Positions 48,564 through 61,300 of a stretch of DNA of 64,000 bases are shown piece by piece. A program made the position numbers and the translations under genes. The notes below the pieces were generated by a model, which had not been told where the DNA came from, made no database searches, and was given only the letters and a program-made list of their open reading frames with translations. The number at the start of each line of letters is the position of its first letter. Position 1 is the first letter of the stretch. This DNA comes from Enchytraeus crypticus (taxonomy: Eukaryota; Annelida; Clitellata; Enchytraeida; Enchytraeidae), in contig CAJHZI010000424.1 of the NCBI GenBank assembly GCA_905160935.1, forward strand, positions 1,395,001 through 1,459,000, given 5' to 3'.

Positions 48564-51500
48564 GTTACTATTATTATTATTATTGTTGTTATTATTATTA
48601 TTATTGTCATTATTATTATTATTATTATTATAATCATAATAATCATAATAATAATAATAACAATAAATGTTTAACGTCCGTTTCCTCGTACTAGGATGAT
48701 GTCAGGGACGTCCCAACATCACATGACACTAAAAATCGATTCACTCCAAAAATTCTGAAAAAACATGTGTCGAAGAGAAAAAAAAAGACCCTAAACGGTG
48801 CCGGTCCGGTGATAAAATAACGGTCAGGCTAGATGACCAAAATCTATGGATGCGTTTTCATTTTACAACGGAAAGTGGTAGTAGAACATGAGCGAAGATC
48901 AGGAGACAGAAAATACAAAAAACAGAAGGAGCGGAAAAAGAAAATGAACGTCTATTAAACGAAATGAGAATATCAGGTATTTTGAGAAGTTTGGCATTGG
49001 AAGAACAAAGCTTACGGGAAGGCGATTATAATACGAGAAGATTCAACGAAGAATTATAATACGAGAAGATTCAACGAAGAATTATAATACGAGAAGATTC
49101 AACGAAGAATTATAAAACGAGAAGATTCAACGAAGAATTATAATACGAGAAGATTCAACGAAGAATTATAAAACGAGAAGATTCAACGAAGAATTATAAA
49201 ACGAGAAGATTCAACGAAGAATTATAAAACGAGAAGATTCAACGAAGAATTATAATACGATTCAACGAAGAATTATAAAACGAGAAGATTCAACGAAGAA
49301 TTATAAAACGAGAAGATTCAACGAAGAATTATAAAACGAGAAGATTCAACGAAGAATTATAAAACGAGAAGATTCAACGAAGAATTATAATACGAGAAGA
49401 TTCAACGAAGAATTATAAAACGAGAAGATTCAACGAAGAATTATAAAACGAGAAGATTCAACGAAGAATTATAAAACGAGAAGATTCAACGAAGAATTAT
49501 AAAACGAGAAGATTCAACGAAGAATTATAAAACGAGAAGATTCAACGAAGAATTATAAAACGAGAAGATTCAACGAAGAATTATAAAACGAGAAGATTCA
49601 ACGAAGAATTATAAAACGAGAAGATTCAACGAAGAATTATAAAACGAGAAGATTCAACGAAGAATTATAAAACGAGAAGATTTAATTATAATTATTGAAT
49701 TAGGAGATCACAAAGGTAGGAAGGTTTCCCAAGATAAGTCTTTTGAAATTTAAATAAATCAATCAATCAATTGATCTAGTTAAGGAACCGATTAAATCAA
49801 TCAATCCATCCATCCATCCATCATCCATCATCCATCAATCAATTAATCCATCAATCAATTAACCAACTAATCAATCAATATATGATATAGTCATGCTGGT
49901 TTAGACCACTCACGGTTTGCTCTATACGACCCTGAGGCACAGCCACGCCTCCAAACTTGAGATCTATCTTATACACTCCCGCCCTAACAGGTCGGTATCT
50001 AATGGTAACGGTGCCGTCCTGGTTGTCAGTGACAACGGTTTCTATAGTTTCCGTTGTGGCTGTGCTGGTAACGGTTGCTGTGATGTTTCCATATCCAGCC
50101 TCCTCTTTCCTCACCGTGATGACGGACTCCTCAGCCACCACCAGAGTTCTCTTGATTGTCTCCACTGTGCAAGAAATACATCGAAATACAATAAAATACA
50201 TATAGTAAAATTGTATTTATATCACAGTGTATTCATATTCATGAAATGAAAAGGAGGCAGGGGCAGGCCGAGATTAGGTATGTTAGATGATTTAAAGACC
50301 TACTCATATGTGGAACTGAATAAGAAAGCTGAAGACAGAGAAGAGTGGATGCGTTATATTTCATAGACCTGCCAGTGGGCAGTGCACTAAAAGCGAGAGA
50401 GTATTCATATTGTATTTAGACCTAGGCTCTAGAATTGCTACAGAATTTCTAATCCCGAAACTTCTTAAACTGGGATGCAAGGGAAGATAATTTTTTTTAA
50501 ATTTTGTAATTGTATTACATATGTAATTATATTTTATTGCTATTTTTGGAATGTGTTATTCGTAGTAGCTGTTACTAACTGTATTGCATTATGGAGCTTA
50601 GGCACTTTTGTGGTAACCTTTCTCTTCTTGATTATTTGTTGATATAGCTACGCATGTTTGGATTTACTTTCAATGTGACAAGATAAACATATAAAAAGGT
50701 TGATGGTAAAAAATTCATTGTCATGAAATTCAGTATAGTACACTGCTAAAGAAGAACAGAGTAAGTCAAAGGAAAATCACTCAGAAGCCATATTTTCCCC
50801 AAGCTATGGGCTACAATACATAAGTTATGGATAAGGAATGAAGTTTTTAGAAGGGTCTACCCTGTTGATCTATTATGTATTTTCATGAAGTTTGAAGTCA
50901 GACTCTGAGTTATAGCCTAATATATACATTGGACCAGTCACTTGCAGAACACTAGAGATAGATAGATAAACGCATTTGTTTTTACAGTAGCCGCTACTGA
51001 CTCTATTATCTTACAGAGCTTAGGCTATTTTTGGTAACCCTCTTGTTCATGATTATTTGTTTATTTGCTAGTTAGGTAGTATAAACATCATCATCTTCCC
51101 TTTATTACCAGTTTAACTAGGATTGGGATACGAATACACCTCCTCCACTCCTCTCTCTCCCATACCATATCAACTGCCAATCACACATAACAATCACACA
51201 TATTCCATTGGTTTTGAAACATGTTGTAGAAATTTCTGGAGCCTAGGCGGTCGTTGATCAACAACTGAATGACCTTTCTACATTGGTTTGGATCTTAGTG
51301 CTTTAGTCTTCTCGTACGACACGTGCAGTCACCGATGGTCAAATCTTCAAACAATCCGAACACAACATGGGACTAATGAAGTATACAGTACATGTAGTTA
51401 TCATTATTGTGTCGAGATAACTATAAAAAGTTAGAAATGAGAAAATATCAACTCCAGCCTACCGGGTACTCTGACTTTGCTGGCATCACCCGTAGGCACG

Positions 51501-54500
51501 GTGTTGACTCTGAGGGGGCCAGTGGGCAGGTCCTTGCCCGCGTACTTGACGGCCACGGTGTGTAGTCCCACGTCCTCAGGGGTGTAGCTCACCAGGTAAG
51601 TCCCGTCTCCTACCGGCTGAATGCTCGGCTGTACCGGCTTTCCTTGTGGACCCTGCCAAATCAAAAATTAAATTTCAAATCTTCAAATCAATTAATCAAA
51701 AAATAGATCTATCCGTAAATCAATCCATTAATCTGTCAATCAATGAATCGATGAGGGTATAATCCTGTATGTCATTTTCTACTACCAAAAGCGATGTTAA
51801 GGACACCGCCACCGGTCCAAGTAAAAACTATATTAGAATTTTAATGGAAAGCTAAACAGCAAAAAATCGAATGTTAATTTTTAATATCGGATTTTAGATA
51901 AATTTTGTTTTCAACAGATACGCTACTCGGTTGACCTCTTTATTATATGCGTGTAGCAAGTGTAGCTTACATTTTTCTCATTTGCTGATCCACTCTTTGC
52001 CCTTCTCCGCCCCCGCCCTACCTCATGAACTTCCCAAGAGAACTTATTTACTTATAAGTTACTTATTTACTTATTACTTAGTTTCTTATAAGAAGGTAAA
52101 GTTACGTATTTACTTAAATAAGTAGCTAAATAACTAACTAAACGATAAATAAATAAATAAGTAACTGCTAAACAGTAGTGGAGGATACACACACGAATTT
52201 TCGTCCGTATCTCATATTTCCAATTATATAATTACTGATAGAATGTTTAGATGTTCTTTTATTTAATTATTGTGTTAATCAAGTATCTATTGCCTGAATA
52301 TGCATTTATTAGGTATATTGTTGAGTCTGTATAATACTTTCCATCATTTTTGGGATTGCATGTATATTTCGCCTTGTTAATGTTGCTATTTGTTTACATA
52401 TCTGATGGCTGGGGTGGTAATTAGGTAAGTTAATTGAAACCCCTTGGACTCCCTCATGTGCGTATGCTGAGTTTAATCGTCATTACCTTCTTCTTTCCTT
52501 TTGAACCCCAGTTTAACCGGGGTCGGTATACGAATAGACCTTCTCCACTCCTCTCTGTCCCACACCATATCACTAATCAATTCCCAAATTTTTATTGAGC
52601 GAGTTTAAGAGAAAAGAAAAGCACAACCAGATCCCTTTCCGGTCTTGTTTAAGTATTTATCAAATGAATTCAATCAGGAGGAGAAACTGATGATATTTGT
52701 TGACTTTGGTATCATATAGTAGTTTGTTAGTCACCTCTGCTAGGGGAGGGTTCGGCGCATTGGTAGAGTATGCTCTTCATAATCTTAAGAATATATCAAC
52801 AACAACAACGATTACAGTGCTACTGTCGTCCGTGACAACATCATTCACTATTGATCATTTGATTAATATTGAATGAGGCCAATGAATAATCCCCGAATTG
52901 ACGGACTATTGTTCTTAAATCCTTAACTAGCTGCAATGTGCGTAAACTGACGCTTACGATTAAAAATCGTTTTCGTTAAATGAGAAAGAAATAATACAAG
53001 TACACAACGAGAAACTAACAGAGAAATTCGAGTAAATACGTGCGTTATGTCATATGTTACTAGTCATATAAAAGACTCCTCTTGTACCTTGACTTCGACG
53101 TCCAGCTGCTGAGTGACTCCGGCCTTCCTCGTGTCGACGACGAAGGATGTGGGGATGGAGGCAGGGACGGGCTCGCTAGGACTGACTCCCTCCCCAAACA
53201 CCGTCACCTTAGACACATCAGTGCTCGGCTGAATCTGAGTCGTGAACGGGCTAAGACACAAATTGTCAAATTAATATTTATTATACTAGTATTTTATTAG
53301 TTAAAACCGGATGTTAAGATCCTACTGATTGATTGATTGATTGATTGATTTCACTGAGTCATGCTTTTATTTATTTTCACTGCAGCGTTTATTTTGTAGA
53401 ATTTAATACTATTTAATTTCGCTATCGAATATCAGAAAATACTAGAAGACTAGATATCGCGTGATATCACTATGATATGTTTAGAAAGTAAAGCGCTAGC
53501 AGCCAGTATATGACGAAATGAAGAAATATCTAAATGTTCAAGGGTCTATTGTCCGAATCTACTTTTTGAAGAAGTAGACCTTGTTACAGACGCATGTATG
53601 GCAGACGAGGTATATTTTTCTATTTACAATATACTTTCTCACTCAGCATGGAAACTCCGTTACCCAATAAGTTGATCCTACCACAGCGACCATCCCATAC
53701 CTTGAAGTGGCCTATAGCTTGGCAAAAGAGGTTTCCGAGATCGCATTTCCTTATAACACTACAATAATTATCACAACGCGACAATATAAAAACAAAGCAT
53801 AGAGTCATTCGTTGTCAGTAGTCCCTCGAGAACAGCAAGAAGAACGTTAGGTCACAAATTTTGGTCACTATTCTCGGAAGAAATAAAAATATATCATACT
53901 CTGGCACTACGATTGAAGATCTCGAGTTTAGCATATTGGTTAGAAAATGTTCTTAGTTGTCATTGTAATCCTAGCAATATGGCGTTATATTTATTATTAT
54001 TTCAGTAGCGTCATATTGTTTTATTGTTGTTGTGGTTGTTAGAGACCTGTTGGGCACATGTTGATCGGCGTACTTGACATCCACTCTACAGGGTCCCTCG
54101 AAATCAGGAACGTAGGTGACGTCATACACTCCCTCCTTGACCTTCACTACGTCATTCTGTACCCGATGATCTGTGAAAAATTAAAATTTATAAGTAGATA
54201 GTAAATTAATATTAATTAGTAGTTGAAACAAAACTAGAAAGTACATTATACATAGAATTGAACACAATTTGAATAAGCCAATATAATTAAATATTGTATT
54301 ATATAGTTTATCATAATCATCATCATCATCATTATTAGTATCATCATCATCATCATCATCATCACCATCATCTTCTTCTTCCCTTGAATAGCAGATTAAC
54401 GGGTATCTAGTACAACATGGTCTCTAGTACAACATGGTCTCTAGTACAAGCTGGTCTATAGTACAAGCTGGTCTCTAGTACAACATGGTCTCTAGTACAA

Positions 54501-55230
54501 CCTGGTCTATAGTACAACCTGGTCTCTAGTACAACCTGATCTCTAGTACAACATGGTCTCTAGTACAACATGGTCTCTAGTACATGGTCTACATCATGGT
54601 CCCTAGTACAACATGGTCTCTAGTACAATATGGTCTCTAGTACAATATATTCTCTAGTACAACATGTTCTCTAGTACAATATATTCTCTAGTACAATATG
54701 ATCTCTAGTACAATATATTCTCTAGTACAACATGTTCTCTAGTACAATATATTCTCTAGTACAACATGTTCTCTAGTACAACATGGTCTCTAGTACATCA
54801 TGGTCTCTAGTACAACATGGTCTCTAGTACAGCATAGTCTACATCAAGACCTCTAGCACGGGTCTCACTCACCGTTCAGCACATCGGTGGTGACGACCTC
54901 GAGTCTCGCCTCCCCGGCCTCGGTGGCGTCCACGGTGAACACCCCGGTTGTGCCCTTCCTCACCCCCTCAGGGCTCAGCCCGGGCCCGAAGCACTTGACG
55001 GCGCTAGGGTTCACCACGGGAGTCTCCGTCACGTTGACATGGAACGGGCTGCCTGCATAATAGATAGACAGAGCCAAGATAGTACAATGATACTTGATAC
55101 TGGAAGAATAGGGAGAGATAGAGAGAAAGAGAGAGAGAGAGAGAGAGTTACAGAGAGAGAGAGAGAGATAATGGATGAGGCATAAATATAGAGAGTTTAA
55201 GAGTGAAGATAAAGGAAGAGATATCGTAGT

Positions 55231-55274
<44 letters not shown>

Positions 55275-56159
55275 TGAGACAGAGAATTGACTAGGCCTAA
55301 ATATAGAGAGAGGTTAAGAGTGAAGAGAGAGAAAGAGATATCGTAGTGATGGTTAGAGAGAGAGAGAGAGAGAGAGAGGGTGAAAGAGAAATAAGAGATC
55401 AATAGAGAGATAATTGTGATGGAGAGAGATACAGAGAGAAATATCAAAGAGAGGACAGAGATACTGCAGAGAGAGGAGAGATGGAGAGAGAGGAGAGAGA
55501 GATGGAGAGAGACACCCATTCTACCTGGTATGGGCTGGTTGTTGAAGGTAATGCCTATCTCGTGATCTCCCACTGAGTCCGGGAGATACTCCACGGCAAG
55601 GGTCCCATCCTGGTTGTCCGAGCAGGTCACCTTGGGCTCGGTGGGCCCCACGACCGAGAGGCCTATGCCCCCTGAGCCCGCCCCACGGGTCGATATAGTG
55701 AACCTGGCCGGCTTGTTGGGCTGAGCGCCCTGTAGACCTGTCGTGATAATACCGAACGTGATTAGTAGTTCACTATACATGTACATAGCAATTTAGAAGT
55801 CATATTTGTCCAAGCTATAGACATCGCTTATATCGCATACGAGTGAGAAAACTAACGTTAACCTTAGCTTTACTAGCTATAGGCTACATATAGGCCGATA
55901 TTAGGTATGTTAGATGATTTTAAGACCCACTTATATGTCGAATTGAAGAGGAAAGCGGAAGACAGCGAAGAGTGGAGGCGCTATATACCATGGACCTGCC
56001 ATGAGAAGTGCACTAAGAGAGAGGCTGCATAAGGTATGAATAAGGCGTGGTCCTTTGTTAAGGGATTAACTTGTTGATCTATAGAGAACTCTTTATGTAT
56101 CGTGAAAGCAGACTCTGAGTGTGAATATCAACCTTGGACCTGTTAATTAGACGGACACT

Positions 56160-56195
<36 letters not shown>

Positions 56196-56372
56196 CAGAG
56201 AGAGAGAAACAGAGAGAGAGAGAGAGAGAGGGGGGCAGTTAGACTTGTTATATACACATAGTATAGTATTAGCACAATACAAGAAAAGTATGCTAAGTAT
56301 TAGATTAGAATATATGCCATTAAGAAATTCTAACTTCAAGAGACAAGAAAGTGAGAGCGAGAAGGAGAGGAT

Positions 56373-56418
<46 letters not shown>

Positions 56419-58307
56419 AAGCTAAAGAGAAAAAGAAATAGAGAAGCATGACATTGTGTAAATTGATATCTGTCCATGTTTTTACATACAGTAGTACTTA
56501 TTTATAAACCAATCTTATTATATAAATAAAAGTACACAAATTTGCTATAACCTTTACAATTAAAGCAATTGCTTACCCGGTCCATAGGCCTTGACCTTGT
56601 TAGGATCACAGCCCGGAGTGGCCTGTATATGGAAGGGACTCCTAGGAACCATCTGATCATTGTAGGACACGTCGATCTTGTGAGGTCCTAGTGTCAACAA
56701 CAACAACAACATGATTAACTTACTAGTCTTAATGAATATCGACTCAGCCTATTTATTTCTGCATTTAAATAAATGGGCTGAATCTCAGTAAAAGTCATTT
56801 TAAAAAGTATGATGCTGCCAGACGACAAACACAAGGAGCAATTTAAAAATTTAGTTTGAATATTTCATGCAGTTAATGACAGACGCACAAACCTTCTTCG
56901 AATGGCGTGTAGAGTGCTGTATAGGTCCCGTCCTTATTGTCTATAAGGGGCAGCTCCTGCAGGGCTGAGGTGGGCGTGGTTAGGATAGCCTTGGGCTTGC
57001 CCACGTTCTTAGGCACCACCGACTTAGCGTCAATTGTAAACTCAGTCACAGACTCCAACAGAACGCCTGATAAATGCGAAATATATTTAAGTCGTCTTAA
57101 CAATCACTCTCTTTTTCTCTCTCTCCCTCCCTCCATCTCTCTCAGTGAGTGAGTGAACAGTTATGGTTATGATAAGATATTAAAAATATTTGAGAGTATT
57201 AGTAATAGTAACACACACTATAATGAAAGTATCAACTACGTTGATATTTGTCACTCTTAATACCACCTGTGTTAAATCCATTAGCCAATTTTTTCCACTT
57301 TCCGTATAACCAGTCCAGTGAATGTCCGAGATTTTACACTCAGATCAGCGAGGCTGGGATTCGAACCCACGAGAGTTCAATTCACCTCAGGGTCTGCCAT
57401 TTAAAACTTCATCCTTCATTTAAAAGTTCATATTGCGTTATATAAAACTTATAATAACGCAATGATTTATTTTATCATAAATATTCCAGAATAAAAATTA
57501 ATAGTGAGGATATTTAATAAAATAAATCTACTATAGCGTAAGCCAGATATACCGGGTTCGACTCCAGGTCCGTACACCTTCACCCCGGACACGTCGACCA
57601 CCTGGGCAGGCTTGATCTGAGCCCTGAAGGGCGAGCCGGGGATGGGCTTGTCGTCGTAGAGGATATTAGCCACGTACTCGCCGGGCTCTGTGGGCCAGTA
57701 GCGCACGTCGTAGACCCCCGGCTCCTTGCCCACACACTCGATCTCAGCCTTCGTGGGCCCGTCGATAGTGAGACCCAGGGCCCCATGGCCCGCCTCCCTG
57801 GTGTCGATAGTGAAGTCTGCAGGGCTCTTAGCCGTGCCGCCCTCGAGACCAGGGCCATAGGCCTTCACCTACGAGCAAGCATGAAGAGCTAGTCGTTAGA
57901 GGCGACTGAGTTGGAAAATCAACGGGAAACCACCTCTGACGGCTTAATAATATTCCCAATGCATGGCTGCGTTAAGGTGTGGATAAAGAGCAGCCTTTTG
58001 TGAATTAATTAATTATTTAATTGATAGAGTACTCTTTAAGGAGAGTGAAAGTAGTGAATGAGTAAGAGCATGTATCTTGGACCTGCCACTTGACAAAACA
58101 TTGGAGAAAGAGAGAAAGAGAGAGAGAGAGCGAGAGAGAGAAAGAGAAAGATAGAAAGATCTTATAAGCGTATTAAGCTATAACGAATTTAATTCAAATA
58201 AAACCACGTGAACTACTTTAATGTTTAATATATAATGAAGTATAGCATAGCATGACACCTCTCTCTCTCTCTTTCTCTCTCTCTGTCTCTCTTTGTCTCT
58301 CTCTCTC

Positions 58308-58358
<51 letters not shown>

Positions 58359-61300
58359 GTAGTGTTCTGCTAAATGACAGGTCGAAATCATAATCATATT
58401 CAAAGTCTGCTTTCAAGCTCCACAGAGGGGACGTCATAGGTCCACAAATTAGTCTCTTCACAATAGGCAATGCCCTATGGTAGTTCTAGCTTTCAGTGTT
58501 CCGGGCACACCACAGGAAGCATATAAAATAAGATTCCTCTGAAGCGAATCATATAAAATTACACTAATAATTTTAACAGTATTCGCGATATCAATAGTGT
58601 TCGATGTTGTCGTTGATGACAGTAGTAGTCTAATTGATGTTACTATTACGTTACCTTAGGACCAGCCGGGGCTCCGCCATCAGGCACGGCGTTGACCTTG
58701 TAAGGAGAGTTCTGGATCGTCTGATCGTTGAAGGTCAGGTGGACCTCGTGGGGTCCGGGCTCAGTGGCGAGGATCTGACTGACGAACCCGTCAGGGGCCT
58801 GACCCACCGGGGCGGGGGTCACCTTGCCCGAGGGGCTGACCACGTTCACCTTGACCGGGCCCGGTCCCGCACCGGCAGTGACGATGTTGAACGGTACGGC
58901 CTTGCCTATAGGCACATCTGAGTGGAACAGTAAAAAAATAATGTGCTAATTAGATCTAACTACAAATGTTTGAGGAATGCAGAAAAATGTTGAAGTATAA
59001 AAGAAAAATGCCCAACTTGGACATCTAATTATCAAATCAAAACAACAACTTTTTTCTGTTTGATCTTAATTTCTATGTTGTAAAATGTAAATAAGTAATC
59101 ACACAAATGTTGAGCATACAAATAATCAAATAATAAATGTCCATTACGATCCATTTAACGTTGACATTATGAGTGCATGATCGTTTTGCAAAAAGTTAAA
59201 GTTGCTCAAACTTCAGATCTTTCTAAAAGTTGCTCTTTGTACTGTTTTAGGTATTTCCTCCTTTCAGCTCAATGGTTATTAGTAATCGTTGGCTTTTGAT
59301 GGTGCATCAAATGCAGCCGGCGTCGATTTAAGAGCAACCTTCGAACACTCTTGGAATTTTTCATTCCAAGCCGTCATTAATCTCTTTTCCATGGTGGTCT
59401 CCTAACCATATGCTAACGGAGCCCAACGTGGCTTAACTGATGAACAGCTAGACTGATTGCTCTAAATCCCGCCCCATATATCGTCAAAGATAAATTTATT
59501 CTTAACATTTTCATTCTTCTTGTCAACGACTTTCAGATTTCTTTCTAGTTTCAGACATTTTTTATTTCATTGTTGTTATTTAGTTTTAGAGAAAGAAACG
59601 CAGAGATAGAGAGGGAGAGAGAGAGAGTGAGAGAGAAAGAGGGGGAGTGAGAAAGAGAGAGAAAGAGTTTAACAGATTTAAACACACTAAATACATCCAA
59701 TAGCACACACTCACATTAGGCCGTCAGAGAGAATACAAGTAACCTATCTAGTTGATCACGTAGGTTTTATTTGAGAAAACATTCGAGGAATACAAACTCT
59801 GCGGCAGGTCCTTGACGGTGACGTTGGGCAGAAGATTCTCGGGCACGGCTGTGACAGAGAAGGGAGAGTTGGGTACGGGCTGATCGTTGAAGGTCACGTG
59901 GACTTGTTGAGGTCCAGGCTCAGTGGCCAGGATCTGACTGACGAACCCGTCAGGGGCCTGACCCACCGGGGCGGGGGCGATCCTACCCGAGGGGCCCACC
60001 ACGTTCACCTTGGCCTGACCGGGGCCTACCCCTGCTGCTGTTATCTTGAACGGTACCGGCTTTCCAACTGGGACATCTAATTTTCAAATCAAAATAATAA
60101 CTCTTTTTCTGTTTGATCTTAATTTTGAGGTCTCTGTACAAATAATATTCCTCATCATCATGATCGTTATCATGAACTTGATCATGATCATCATCGTCAT
60201 GATGATCATGATCATGATGATCATGATCATCATCATCGTCGTAATCGTCATCATCATCATCATCATAATCATCGTCATCGTCATCATCATCATCATCATC
60301 ATCTTCTTCTTCTTCTTCTCTTAAATCCAAGTTGAACTAAGGCCAGAATATGAATTTTTTGAAGTTTTTCCAATTGTTAAAATTTAATAGCAATTTCTGG
60401 AGCCAACGTGGTCATCAACCGAATGTCCTTTCTACCGTTGGTAAATAATATTACTCATCTAAACAGCAATATCATATAAAATAAGCACAATAATAAACAG
60501 TACAGTTCGAAGATCTCTTACGATGTTTAACTTAAATATTGTTAGATTAATTCTATTACAGTTGATACAAAATGGAATTTCAAATTAAGAAATTGCAATT
60601 TTTTAAATTTAATGAAAAAACATTGAAATATTTTATTGTCTCATTTATAATATTAAGTATACTCGACAGTTTCATTAACATATTTAAACATTTACAAGAA
60701 AAAGTTGTCTTAATAAATGAATTTCTATACGTAAATTGCACACGTAAGTAACGTAGTCAATTGTGAGAGAAAGATCAAGCAGTTATAATAGCTGAACAAT
60801 TTAAGAAAATGTAAAAAATAAGTCCCAATCACTTCGCAGATACCGAAACTCAATTTAGAAACATCCGGAACACTTATGGTTTTGGTTTGGACAACCTGTG
60901 ATAATAATCTAATCTTCTATGTGTTACTGTGAATTCCTCTTGTATTGATAGCATAGCATCGCTCGAATGAGAAAATCTAAAATAAAAAAGTAAATTACTC
61001 TTAGGAAGATCCTTGACAGAGATTCCAGGTGTTTGACCTTCAGGAACAGCGTTGACCTTGAAAGGTGATTTCTGGATGGGCTGATCGTTGAAGGCCACGT
61101 AGACCTCGTGAGGCCCCGGCTCCGTGGCCTGGATCTGACTGACGAAGCCCTCGGGGCCCGGGTTGACAGGGGCGGGGTTCAGCTTGCCGCTGGGGCTGAG
61201 CACATTAACCTTGGGCTGACCGGGGCCAGCGGGGCCCGTGACGATGCTGAATGGCACGGGTCTGTTAACTGGTACAGCTGAGAGACAAATCATAGTAAAA

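Noticed and set aside
49020-49685. Regular repeat considered as a CRISPR-like array.
   Set aside because: The units are contiguous with no unique spacers, and this is a eukaryotic intron.
58634-58921. Plus-strand frames opposite filamin exons (also 59898-60080 and 63760-63942).
   Set aside because: They are antisense shadows of the GC-rich filamin exons; the similar sequences reflect exon duplication.
60046-60330. Open frames with long Asp or Ile/Met runs.
   Set aside because: They are translations of the (GAT)n/(ATC)n retroposon tail.
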